Part shown: piece by piece, positions 42,553 to 51,039 of the stretch
Numbering within the stretch: position 1 is the first letter of the stretch
Layout of the letters: each line of letters opens with the position of its first letter
From: Bog-756 sp963725275
GTDB lineage: Bacteria; Actinomycetota; Acidimicrobiia; Acidimicrobiales; RAAP-2
NCBI GenBank assembly: GCA_963725275.1
Contig: CAVRXS010000001.1
Span: 124,001-188,000 of the forward strand
Direction of reading: 5' to 3'
Length of the DNA: 64,000 nucleotides
Translations under genes and position numbers: made by a program
The notes under the pieces: model-generated
Told to the model about the DNA's origin: nothing
Databases searched by the model: none
Seen by the model: only the letters and a program-made list of their open reading frames with translations

Positions 42553-43227
42553 ATGAGCCGCATCCTGATCGTCGAGGACGACGAACGGATCCGCTCGTCG
42601 ATGCGCCTGGCCCTCGAGGACGAGGGCTACTCGGTGGAGGACGCCGGGAGCGGCGAGGAGGCGGTCGGCAGGTTCACGGCTGAGCCCTTCGAGCTGGTCC
42701 TGATCGACCTGATGCTGCCCGGCATCGATGGCTTCGAAGCCTGCCGGACCCTCCGCCACCAGTCGACCGTACCGATCATCATGGTGACCGCCAGATCGGA
42801 TACCCACGACGTGGTGGCCGGGCTCGAGGCAGGTGCCGACGACTACGTCACGAAGCCGTTCGTGGCCAAGGAGCTGGCCGCCCGGATCCGGGCCCTGCTC
42901 CGCAGGTCGCGCGGCGCCGAGGACGCTGCCGTCCTCAGCTTCGGTGACGTCGAGATCGAGCCGGACGCCGGAGTGGTCCGCAGGGACGGCCAGGAGATCC
43001 ACTGCACCCGGACCGAGTTCCGCCTGCTCTGCGAACTGGCCGACCATCCGGGCAAGGTGCTCAGCCGCGAGCACCTGCTCGAGCAGGTCTGGGGGTACGA
43101 CTACTTCGGCGACGGGCGCCTGGTCGACGTCCACGTGCGGCGCCTCCGCACCAAGATCGAGCCGGATCCGGCGACGCCCCGGTTCATCCTCACCGTCCGG
43201 GGCATGGGCTACAAGCTGGCGGTCTGA
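42553..43227 (+). CDS. Response regulator, OmpR/MtrA type
   Basis: 224 residues. Receiver domain at 1-115 with DD at residues 9-10, phosphorylation Asp in LVLIDLMLPGIDG (near 52), Thr in VTARS and Lys in DDYVTKPF. The winged-helix DNA-binding domain at 130-224 ends VHVRRLRTKIEPDPATPRFILTVRGMGYKL. The arrangement with a HAMP kinase and a GerMN lipoprotein downstream matches the mtrA-mtrB-lpqB order of actinobacteria, so this is probably the MtrA equivalent, regulating cell wall and division genes. Confidence 0.9.
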   Translation: MSRILIVEDDERIRSSMRLALEDEGYSVEDAGSGEEAVGRFTAEPFELVLIDLMLPGIDGFEACRTLRHQSTVPIIMVTARSDTHDVVAGLEAGADDYVTKPFVAKELAARIRALLRRSRGAEDAAVLSFGDVEIEPDAGVVRRDGQEIHCTRTEFRLLCELADHPGKVLSREHLLEQVWGYDYFGDGRLVDVHVRRLRTKIEPDPATPRFILTVRGMGYKLAV

Positions 43228-43230
43228 GTC

Positions 43231-44797
43231 GTGGCCCGGTCGGACCACCAGTCCGGAATCGGCGGACAGGACCCCTCGCCACCGCCGAGCCGAAGGGCAC
43301 GACCGTGGGTCGGCCTCGGACTCCGGGCCAGGGTCACCCTCGCCTTCGCCATCGGTGCCTTCGCGCTCTCCACCCTGATGGCCGGGATCACCTACTTCAC
43401 CGCCCGCCAGACCTTCCTCAACGAGCGCCAGTCGGCCGAGCAGCGCCAGGCATTCGCCAATGCCGACCTCATCCAGAACGCGCTCCACTCGCCGACCACC
43501 GACGTGACCCAACTCATCGAATCGGTCGACACCCTGCCGGGATCTCGCTCCGTGCTGCGCACCGGAGACCAGTGGTACGCCACCGCGATCTCGGTCGGGC
43601 AGAGCGCGATCCCGGTCGCGGAGCGGAAGTTGGTCCTCTCCGGCACGCCGGCCTCCCAGCTCTTCTCCCTCGCGGGGACGCCGCAGCTGGTGATCGGGGT
43701 GCCGCTGCCCGCCGTCCGCTCGACCTACTTCGAGGTCTTCTCGCTCGAGGAGCTGGCCGGCACCTTGCGGGCCCTGGCCTTCGCCCTCGGTGCAGCCGCT
43801 CTCGTGACCACCCTCGCCGGCGCCGCCGTGGGTCGCTGGGCCAGCTCCCGTGCGCTCCGGCCCCTCGGCGACGTGACCGATGCGGCGGTGGCGATCGCCG
43901 GAGGCCAGCTCGACACGCGGGTCGAGGTCGGCGACGACGCGGATCTCCAGGAGCTGGCTTCCGCGTTCAACCAGATGACGGCCAATCTCCAGGACAGGAT
44001 CGAGCGCGAAGCCGCGCTTCACCTCGGACGTGAGCCACGAGCTCCGATCACCGCTCACCACGCTGACCGCGACGGTGGCGGTCCTGGAGGGCCACCGCGA
44101 CGAGCTCTCCCCTCGGGCCCGGCGCGCCCTCGACCTGCTCGACGGAGACCTCCAGCGATTCACCCGGATGGTCGACGACCTGCTCGAGATCTCGCGGTTC
44201 GACGCGGGCTCTGCCGAGCTCTCACTCGACGAGGTCGACCCGGGCGAGCTCGTGCGTCGGGCGGTCGCGGCAGCGGTGCCGGTCCCTCCCGACGGCCACC
44301 GCCCTCCCACCAGCTACCCGGTCGAGATCGGTCGCGGCCTGGACGGGCTGCGGTTGCAGGTGGACAAGCGCCGGTTCGAGCGGGTCATGGCCAACCTGGT
44401 CGAGAACGCGTCGCTCTACGCGGGCGGGGTCACCCGGGTCCTGGTCGAGCGCGAGCCCGGCCCGGGTCGACCCGGACCGGACGGCACGGAGCTGCCCGCA
44501 ACCGCCATCAGGGTGCTCGTCGAGGACAACGGCCCCGGTGTGCCCGAGGACCAGCGTCAGCACCTCTTCGAGCGCTTCTACCGGGGTGGGAGGGCCGGAC
44601 AGCGCGACTCGAGTCAGGGGACCGGGCTCGGACTCTCGCTGGTCGCCGAGCACGTGCGGCTGCACGGTGGTCACGTCTGGAGCGAAAACGCGGTCGGCCG
44701 GGGCACGCGGTTCGTGGTGGAGCTCCCGCTGCACCCGGCCGACGCTGACGGATCGGACGGCTCCGACGGCTCGGCCAATGGCGAGGGCGTCCTGTGA
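43231..44797 (+). pseudogene. Sensor histidine kinase, MtrB-like, split by one extra base
   Basis: The first part (43231-44013) has two membrane helices (near residues 34-57 and 178-200), an extracellular sensor part between them and HAMP (SSRALRPLGDVTDAAVAIAGGQLDTRVEV...NLQDRIEREA). The second part in the next frame (about 44015-44797) carries the H-box SHELRSPLTTL, then N-box NLVENASLY, G1 DNGPGVPEDQ, and G2 GTGLGLSLVAEHV. Removing one base near 44014 (gcc-g-cgc ttc acc) restores the expected EREARFTSDVSHELRSP. It may be a sequencing error. The stop overlaps the next gene start (GTGA). Confidence 0.8.
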
Positions 44798-45396
44798 GGG
44801 CTGCGCGGTCGCGCCGCCGGTCCGTTGCGACCCTCCTCGCCCTCGGCGTGGCCGCAACCGCGTGCGGTATCCCGACCGCCGGGGGACCGACCGGCATCGC
44901 CCGATCGAACGTCCCCTTCCACCTGCTCGACCCGACGACCACCACCACGACCGCGGGCGGATCGCCGCCAGCCGTCGGCGTCCCCGAACCGATCTTCCTG
45001 GTCTCCCCCACCGGTCACCTGACCGCGGTCACCCGGGAGATCCAGGTCCCGGCCTCCCTCGGTGAGATCGTGGGTGCGCTCTTCGACGGCCCGACCTCGG
45101 CCGAGTCGACCGCCGGGCTGCAGTCGTTCCTCACCGGGACGAGCACCGGCATCACGGCCACGGTGGTCAACGGGGTGGCCACCGTCGACTTCCACACCGA
45201 CCCGATCCAGGTGGTCGGACCCGACCAGACCCTCGCCATCGCCCAGGTCGTCTACACGGCAACCCAGCAGCCGGGGGTCACCGGGGTGAGCTTCGAGATC
45301 GCCGGGCAGGGCATCCAGGTCCCGACGGCCAGCGGTGTCCAGGTCTCCCGGCCGGTCAGCCGCGCCGACTATGCCCCCCAGGCGCCCCTTCCCTGA
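44794..45396 (+). CDS. GerMN-domain lipoprotein, short LpqB-like
   Basis: 200 residues. Signal: SRRRSVATLLALGVAATACGIPTAGG, a lipobox ATAC at about residue 24, so a lipidated exported protein. Residues about 70-190 form one GerMN-type domain (FLVSPTGHLTAVTREI, LFDGPTSAESTAGLQSFL, ATVVNGVATVDF, AIAQVVYTATQQPGVTGV). In mycobacteria LpqB follows mtrB and continues with a large C-terminal beta-propeller; here the protein ends after the GerMN part. It is translationally coupled (GTGA) to the kinase and is probably its membrane partner. Confidence 0.8.
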   Translation: MRAARSRRRSVATLLALGVAATACGIPTAGGPTGIARSNVPFHLLDPTTTTTTAGGSPPAVGVPEPIFLVSPTGHLTAVTREIQVPASLGEIVGALFDGPTSAESTAGLQSFLTGTSTGITATVVNGVATVDFHTDPIQVVGPDQTLAIAQVVYTATQQPGVTGVSFEIAGQGIQVPTASGVQVSRPVSRADYAPQAPLP

Positions 45397-45409
45397 AGCG
45401 ACCCCGAGC

Positions 45410-45808
45410 TCAGGGTGCGGTCGGCGCCCAGCGGATGCGCGGGGCGTCGCTCCAGAGATGCTCGAGATCGTAGAAGGCCCGGGCCTCGTCCAAGAACACG
45501 TGGACGAGGAAGTCGCCGTAGTCCATGAGCACCCAGAAGGCGTCGGACAGGCCCTCGACCCGGTCGGGTGACCGCCCGCTCTGCACCTTCACCTGGCGCT
45601 CCACCTCGTCGACGATGGTCCGCACCTGACGCGAGTTGCGTCCACTCGTCACCACGAAGGCATCCGTGACCCCCAAGAGCTCGCCCATCGCGAGGATGAC
45701 CGTGTCCGCACCGGATTTGGCATCGGCTGCCCGAGCGGCCACGAGCCACTCCCCGGACACCTGTGGTGACTCGGTTGCGATGGTCGGGGCGGGGCTCACA
45801 GTTGTCAA
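45410..45808 (-). CDS. rsfS: Ribosome silencing factor RsfS (Iojap family)
   Basis: 132 residues. It binds L14 of the large subunit and blocks joining when nutrients are low. Family core: LVAARAADAKSGADTVILAMGELLGVTDAFVVTSGRNSRQVRTIVDEVE and GDFLVHVFLDEARAFYDLEHLWSDAPRI. The TTG at 45808 is chosen as the start because AAGGAGA lies six to seven bases before it and it overlaps the upstream stop as TTGA; a GTG at 45799 is less well placed. Confidence 0.9.
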   Translation of the reverse strand: MTTVSPAPTIATESPQVSGEWLVAARAADAKSGADTVILAMGELLGVTDAFVVTSGRNSRQVRTIVDEVERQVKVQSGRSPDRVEGLSDAFWVLMDYGDFLVHVFLDEARAFYDLEHLWSDAPRIRWAPTAP

Positions 45809-46260
45809 CGGTTGTCTCCTTCTGACGCCATGGCGGCATCGGGTCGAGTCTGGGGCGGAACGGGAACGGTCGATGTGGCGGATGTCGGCGCGGGAACGGA
45901 TGCGAACGAGAGCGCGGCCGCGGGCGGTGCCGCCCGGTCCCTGGCCAGGCCCACGATGAGGAGCGCAACGGCCAGGCACACGAAGAGGACCACCGCGCAC
46001 AGCAGTGCCGTCCGCCGTCGCTGGCTCCTGGCTTGGCGCAGCGCGCGGCGCCCATCGGTGGGTGGGTCCACCGCCGCGGGCAACGCATCGGCGGGGCCTG
46101 CGGCCCCGGTGGTGTCGGCGTGGGTGGTCGCTGGATCCGGCGGACCGGGCGTCGAGGCCGGCGCCGGATCTGTCACCGTTTCGTCAGACGATTCTGTCTG
46201 GATGGGGACTCGTGCGGGGGCGGCGCTGCCGGACTCGGTGGGAATCAACCGCACAGTCAT
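45805..46260 (-). CDS. Small single-pass membrane protein between nadD and rsfS
   Basis: 151 residues, no family recognised. A disordered N-terminal half (Pro/Ala/Thr/Asp-rich), a basic patch RRALRQARSQRRRTA, then one hydrophobic helix ALLCAVVLFVCLAVALLIVGLA at about residues 95-116 and a Pro/Thr tail. The basic patch before the helix suggests the N-terminal half is in the cytoplasm. The ATG overlaps the nadD stop (ATGA) and its stop overlaps the rsfS start (TTGA), so all three are probably translated together. Confidence 0.7.
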   Translation of the reverse strand: MTVRLIPTESGSAAPARVPIQTESSDETVTDPAPASTPGPPDPATTHADTTGAAGPADALPAAVDPPTDGRRALRQARSQRRRTALLCAVVLFVCLAVALLIVGLARDRAAPPAAALSFASVPAPTSATSTVPVPPQTRPDAAMASEGDNR

Positions 46261-46854
46261 CTCCCCGTAGCGTACAGACCGCGCTGGGATATGCAACGGA
46301 TCACGCTCTCGGGGACGGTGTCCGACACGGATCCTCCCTGCTCCAGGCGGGTGCGCAGTCCGGTGCTCGAGACGTCGAGCGGCTCGACCGGAACCAGGAC
46401 GGTGCACCACCCCGGGGGGGTGGTCACGGCCGGGGCGCCCGGTCGGTCCACCACAGCGAGGGTCACCAGCTCGCGCAGGGCCGACTCCTCGTGCCACGAG
46501 TCGAGCCCCCCGACGACGTCCGCTCCAACCACAACGAACAGCTCGGCGTCGGGCTGTTCGGCGAGGAGCTCCCGCACGGTGTCCACCGTGAAGGACGGGC
46601 CGCCCCGGTCGAGCTCCATCCGGGACGCTTCGAGCCCGGGGTGGTCGGCCAGCGCAGCCACGACCATCGCATACCGGTCCTCAGCCGGGGTGACCGGGCG
46701 ATCCTGCTTCTGCCAGGGCTCGTTGGCCACCACCACGAGGAGGCCGTCGAGCTGCAGCGCGCGTCTTGACCTCCTCGGCCACCCGGAGATGGCCGTTGTG
46801 GATCGGGTCGAAGGTGCCACCGAAGATGCCGATGCGCTCTGCGACACCCGCCAC
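46257..46854 (-). pseudogene. nadD: Nicotinate-nucleotide adenylyltransferase, split by a frameshift
   Basis: NaMN to NaAD, an essential NAD step. The first part starting at GTG 46854 reads VAERIGIFGGTFDPIHNGHLRVAEEVKTR, with the GGTFDPIHxGH motif; the rest continues in another frame from about 46757: ALQLDGLLVVVANEPWQKQDRPVTPAEDRYAMV, then VVGADVVGGLDSWH and SSTGLRTRLEQG. The break falls in a CGCGCG run at 46757-46763 and one extra (or two missing) bases explain it. Because the enzyme is normally essential and the rest is well conserved, a sequence error is likely. It follows the LLM gene stop directly and overlaps the next gene (ATGA). Confidence 0.85.
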
Positions 46855-46855
46855 G

Positions 46856-47785
46856 TCAGGTGCCGGTGAGCGCGGCGACCACCGGTGCAAAGGCCTCCAT
46901 CTCGGCCTCGTGCACGACCACGTAGGAGAAGCCGAAGCGCTCGCGCCGATCGCGGAGCCGCTCGATGATCTCGTCGACCGTGCCGATGAGCGCGATCGGC
47001 GTCCCGTCGACCTGTTCGGCGCTGACCCCCATCAGGCCGGCGAGTCGCGCGAGGGCCTCGTCGCGGTCGGGCACGATCTGGACGATGAAGGTCAGCACCT
47101 GCAGCTCGAGTCGGTCGAACCGGTCGCCTGCCGCCTCCTTGATCCATCCGAGCCGCTCGTCGTAGTACTCGGCTGCCGCGGTGGCGAGCACCTCGGGACC
47201 CACGAACCCGGCGGCGAGGTTCGGGTTGACCCCGACGATGTCGGCCTCCCTTGCCGCGATACCGAGCACCCGCCGTCCCCCGCCACCGATGATGATCGGC
47301 GGGTGCGGACGGGAGTGCGGCAGAGGGACGCACGTCGCCCCCTCGATGCGGTAGTGCTCACCCGAGAAGGTGGACTTCCCGGACGACCAGAGGGACTTCA
47401 GGATCTCGAGGCTCTCGGCCATCCGCGCAATCCGCACCCCGGGCGCATCGTGCGCGATGCCCGACTGCTCGTAGTCGGTGGTCAACCATCCGGCGCCCAG
47501 GCCGAACTCGACCCGTCCCTCGGAGAAGAGGTCGAGGGTCGCGATCTCCTTCGCCAGGACGATCGGGTGTCGGTAGTCGTTGCCGAAGACCAACGATCCG
47601 ACCTTCAGGGTGTTCGTGGCCTCTGCTGCCACGGTGAGGGCGACCAACGGCCCGAACTGGTCCTCGAAATGGTCGGGGATGAACAGGGTCGAGTAGCCGA
47701 GGCCTTCGATGCGGCGGGCGAGATCTCGCCATGCGGGCCCGCTCGGGGCGTTCGAGAGCTGTACGGCGAACCGGAACCCTGGCAT
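46856..47785 (-). CDS. LLM-class F420-dependent oxidoreductase
   Basis: 309 residues of the bacterial luciferase-like TIM-barrel family, close to the F420-dependent group (TIGR03621 type). FIPDHFEDQFGPLVALTVAAEATNTLKVGSLVFGNDYRHPIVLAKE, LDLFSEGRVEFGLGAGWL and IIIGGGGRRVLGIAAREADIVGVNP are characteristic. I chose ATG 47785 because the family starts at FRFAVQLS and the upstream frame has no similarity. Substrate unknown; use of F420 is family-based inference. Confidence 0.87.
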   Translation of the reverse strand: MPGFRFAVQLSNAPSGPAWRDLARRIEGLGYSTLFIPDHFEDQFGPLVALTVAAEATNTLKVGSLVFGNDYRHPIVLAKEIATLDLFSEGRVEFGLGAGWLTTDYEQSGIAHDAPGVRIARMAESLEILKSLWSSGKSTFSGEHYRIEGATCVPLPHSRPHPPIIIGGGGRRVLGIAAREADIVGVNPNLAAGFVGPEVLATAAAEYYDERLGWIKEAAGDRFDRLELQVLTFIVQIVPDRDEALARLAGLMGVSAEQVDGTPIALIGTVDEIIERLRDRRERFGFSYVVVHEAEMEAFAPVVAALTGT

Positions 47786-47823
47786 CGGTCGAAGCCTAGG
47801 CGGAGAGGTCGTACGCTGTTGAG

Positions 47824-49197
47824 GTGGTGATTCCCTCGGCTCCGACCACGCATCCGCCCGGCGACTGGGCTCCCGACAGCTGGCGATCCCGGCCGGCGGC
47901 ACAGCAGCCGGTCTGGCCCGACGAGCGCGCACTCAAGCGGGTGCACGCCAGCCTGAGCGTGCTGCCACCCCTGGTCTTCGCCGGGGAGGCACGCCACCTG
48001 ACCGCCTCGTTGGGTGAGGCGGCCCGCGGACGCGGATTCGTGCTCCAGGCCGGCGACTGCGCCGAGTCCTTCACCGAGTTCACCGCGGACGGCATCCGCG
48101 ACAAGCTCAAGATCATCCTCCAGATGGCGGTCGTCCTGACCTACGGCGCCGGCGTGCCGGTCGTCAAGGTGGGCCGGATCGCCGGGCAGTTCGCCAAGCC
48201 GCGCAGCTCTGCCACCGAGCAGATCGGTGACCAGGTCCTCGACTCGTTCCGCGGGCACATGGTCAACGACGACCTGCCCGTCGCAGCGGGCCGCATCCCC
48301 GACCCGACCCGGCTGGTCACCGTGTACCAGCAGTCGGTCGCCACGCTCAACCTGCTCCGTGCGTTCACCAAGGGCGGGTTCGCCGATCTCGGCCAGATCC
48401 ACGCCTGGAACCAGGAGTTCGTGGCCTCCTCGACCCAGGGCCGCCGCTTCGAGGACATCGCCGACGGGATCGACCGCGCCCTGCGTTTCATGGACGCCTG
48501 CGGAATCAACCTGACCGACGAGGACACGCTCCACCAGGTCGACTTCTGGACGAGCCACGAAGCGCTCATCCTCGACTACGAGGAGGCGCTGACCCGTCGG
48601 GACTCGCTGACAGGAGAGTTCTACGACTGCTCGGCCCACATGCTCTGGGTCGGCGAGCGGACCCGGCAGTTGGACGGCGCCCACTGCGAATTCCTCTCCG
48701 GCATCCGCAATCCGGTCGGCTCCAAGATCGGGCCCGATGCCTCACCGGAGGACGCAGTGGCCCTCTGCGAGCGGCTCAATCCCGATCGGGTGCCCGGGCG
48801 GCTGACCCTGATCACCCGGCTCGGCATCGACGCCATCGAGGACCGGCTGCCCCCGTTGCTCCGTGCGGTCGAGGGGGAGGGATTCCCGGTGGTCTGGGTG
48901 TGCGACCCGATGCACGGCAACACGTTCACGGCCGAGGGGGGCCAGAAGACCCGCCGGTTCGACGACATCCTCGGCGAGCTGCAGAGCTTCTTCCGGATCC
49001 ACCGGTCGGTCGGCACCTGGCCGGGTGGGGTGCACGTGGAGCTGACCGGTGACGACGTCACCGAGTGCCTCGGGGGCGTCGAGGACATCGCCGAGGACCA
49101 GCTGGACCAGCGCTACACGACGACCTGCGACCCCCGCCTCAACGGACGCCAGTCGCTGGACCTGGCCTTCCGCATCGCCGAGCTCCTGGCCGGCTGA
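47824..49197 (+). CDS. aroG: 3-deoxy-7-phosphoheptulonate synthase, class II
   Basis: 457 residues. First step of the shikimate pathway (PEP + erythrose 4-phosphate). Class II (plant/mycobacterial) DAHP synthase: VLQAGDCAESF, VVKVGRIAGQFAKPRSS, WNQEFV, TSHEALILDYEEALTR, LWVGERTRQLDGAHCEFLSGIRNPVG, VWVCDPMHGNTF and GGVHVELTGDDVTECLGG. The metal and substrate Cys, His, Glu, and Asp sites are present. It is divergent from the LLM gene with a 38-base gap. Confidence 0.95.
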   Translation: MVIPSAPTTHPPGDWAPDSWRSRPAAQQPVWPDERALKRVHASLSVLPPLVFAGEARHLTASLGEAARGRGFVLQAGDCAESFTEFTADGIRDKLKIILQMAVVLTYGAGVPVVKVGRIAGQFAKPRSSATEQIGDQVLDSFRGHMVNDDLPVAAGRIPDPTRLVTVYQQSVATLNLLRAFTKGGFADLGQIHAWNQEFVASSTQGRRFEDIADGIDRALRFMDACGINLTDEDTLHQVDFWTSHEALILDYEEALTRRDSLTGEFYDCSAHMLWVGERTRQLDGAHCEFLSGIRNPVGSKIGPDASPEDAVALCERLNPDRVPGRLTLITRLGIDAIEDRLPPLLRAVEGEGFPVVWVCDPMHGNTFTAEGGQKTRRFDDILGELQSFFRIHRSVGTWPGGVHVELTGDDVTECLGGVEDIAEDQLDQRYTTTCDPRLNGRQSLDLAFRIAELLAG

Positions 49198-49401
49198 CCG
49201 GGCCGCCGCCCTACCGGGTGCGCGGACCCCGACCCGGCCATTGACCTTGCCGCCCCGACCGGCGAGACTGGCTCCCCTGCCGATCTGCTGGCGTCCTGCC
49301 CACCGCCTGCACGTGTGGTGGCGACATCCCGGCTGCCGACCACCTGACACCTGGAGACCACCCGACCATGCCCTTTTCGCGTTCCGCGCAACCGTCGTGC
49401 C

Positions 49402-51039
49402 GTGCAGTGCCGTCCATCCCACCCGGAGCACGCATCGTCCGAGCGTGTGCGACGCGCACATGCAATCGCCGGCATCCTCGTCGTGGCTCTGTTCCTGTGC
49501 GGGTTGCTGACGATCCCGGGCGGGCCCACCGCCTCGGCGGCCGGCCGTACGGCAACCGACCGCGCCACTGCACACGCCACCACACAGGTGTCCGCCTACT
49601 GGCTGGTCGCCGCCGACGGTGGGATCTTCTCCTTCGGCGGCGCCGGGTTCTACGGCTCGACCGGGGGGATGCGCCTCAACGAGCCGGTGGTCGGGATGGC
49701 CGGGACGGCGGACAGCCTCGGCTACTGGCTGGTGGCCTCCGACGGCGGGATCTTCGCCTTCGGCGACGCGGCCTTCCACGGCTCGATGGGCGCCACCCAC
49801 CTCAACGAGCCGGTTGTCGGGATGGCTGCAACGCCGGACGGCAAGGGGTACTGGATGGTGGCCTCCGACGGCGGGATCTTCGCCTTCGGCGATGCCGGCT
49901 TCTACGGCTCGATGGGCGGACACCACCTCAACCAGCCGGTGGTCGGGATGGCCGCCACGTCCGACGGCAAGGGGTACTGGCTGGTCGCCGCCGACGGTGG
50001 GATCTTCGCCTTCGGCGATGCGCAGTTCCACGGGTCGACCGGCAACATCACGCTCAACCAGCCCATCGTGGGGATGGCCGCAGATCCGAGCGGGCACGGC
50101 TACTGGTTCACCGCCGCAGACGGTGGGGTGTTCGCCTTCGACGCGCCGTTCCTCGGGTCGCTCGGGAACGTGCCCCAGAGTCACCCGATCGTGTCGATCA
50201 CCCCCGACGCGGACGGGCAGGGCTACTGGTTCACCAACAGCAACGGCGCGGTCTCCGCCTTCGGGGACTCCACGTACTGGGGCTCCTCGCCACAGGTGCT
50301 CAACGAGCCGGTGGTCGGAATGGCCGAGGCCACGGGCAACGGCAGCTTCACCGGCTCCTCCTACCCGTCGGGGAGCTTCGGCTACGACGTCTCGACGTAC
50401 CAGTGCCCGTCACAGGGGGGCATGCTGCCGCCGGCTCCCCACACCATCGGGATCGTCCAGGTGGAGGAACCGGGATTCCTCAATCCCTGCCTGGCCCAGG
50501 AGGCGAACTGGGCCGGTGCGGGTCTCAACCTCTACGTCTACCTCAACTACGGCAATGCCGGCCCGACCGGTGACCCGGCATGCAACACCGCGGATGATCC
50601 GAGCACCTGCAACTACGGGTTCGAGGTCGCCCAGAAAGCCTTCGCCGACGCGCAGGCGGCCGGCGTCAACACCTCGGTGGCGTGGTGGCTGGACGTCGAG
50701 ACGAACACCAGCCCGGGGTGGTCCCAGAGCACGGTGTCCAACGCCGACCTCATCCAGGGGGCGATCCAGGGCCTCCAGTCGGAAGGGCTCAACAGCGTCG
50801 GCATCTATGCGAGCCCCGCGGTCTGGCCGACCATCGCGGGCGGGTACCAACCGAAGGTCCCCTACTGGGCGGCGGACTGGGCGGTCGACCCGGGTACCAC
50901 CTGCGCCTCGGTCACCTCGCAATTCCCGGGACTTCCGACAGGGCCGGTCCAGATCGTGCAGTACAGCTCGCCCTCGCCCGGCAGTTCCTTCCCGCTCGGG
51001 GGGATGAGCACGCTCTTCGACGACGACTACGCCTGCTGA
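49402..51039 (+). CDS. Secreted protein with GYWLVASDGGIFAFG repeats and a glycoside-hydrolase-like domain
   Basis: 545 residues. A signal peptide (HAIAGILVVALFLCGLLTIP, cut near ASAAG) is followed by six to seven units of about 42-46 residues (YWLVAADGGIFSFGGAGFYGS, LNEPVVGMA...) at about residues 60-335, a likely beta-propeller or beta-solenoid surface module. The C-terminal 200 residues (GYDVSTYQCPSQ, YVYLNYGNAG, VAWWLDVETNTSPGWSQ, VGIYASPAVW, PYWAADWAV) resemble DUF1906/GH25-like lysozyme folds, with the acid residues D/E of LDVETN. Probably a cell-wall or glycan-acting extracellular protein. A GTG at 49447 beginning VRRAHAIAG is an alternative start. The last 13 bases overlap the convergent gene. 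Confidence 0.85.
   Translation: MQCRPSHPEHASSERVRRAHAIAGILVVALFLCGLLTIPGGPTASAAGRTATDRATAHATTQVSAYWLVAADGGIFSFGGAGFYGSTGGMRLNEPVVGMAGTADSLGYWLVASDGGIFAFGDAAFHGSMGATHLNEPVVGMAATPDGKGYWMVASDGGIFAFGDAGFYGSMGGHHLNQPVVGMAATSDGKGYWLVAADGGIFAFGDAQFHGSTGNITLNQPIVGMAADPSGHGYWFTAADGGVFAFDAPFLGSLGNVPQSHPIVSITPDADGQGYWFTNSNGAVSAFGDSTYWGSSPQVLNEPVVGMAEATGNGSFTGSSYPSGSFGYDVSTYQCPSQGGMLPPAPHTIGIVQVEEPGFLNPCLAQEANWAGAGLNLYVYLNYGNAGPTGDPACNTADDPSTCNYGFEVAQKAFADAQAAGVNTSVAWWLDVETNTSPGWSQSTVSNADLIQGAIQGLQSEGLNSVGIYASPAVWPTIAGGYQPKVPYWAADWAVDPGTTCASVTSQFPGLPTGPVQIVQYSSPSPGSSFPLGGMSTLFDDDYAC

Noticed and set aside
44005..44035. Programmed frameshift in the histidine kinase
   Set aside because: There is no slippery heptamer or downstream stimulator, and three other genes show the same kind of single-base excess, so error is the simpler reading.
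49580..50400. Regular DNA repeats of about 130 bases, CRISPR-like at first look
   Set aside because: They are in-frame codon repeats of the surface protein, with no constant short repeat and unique spacers, and no cas genes are near.
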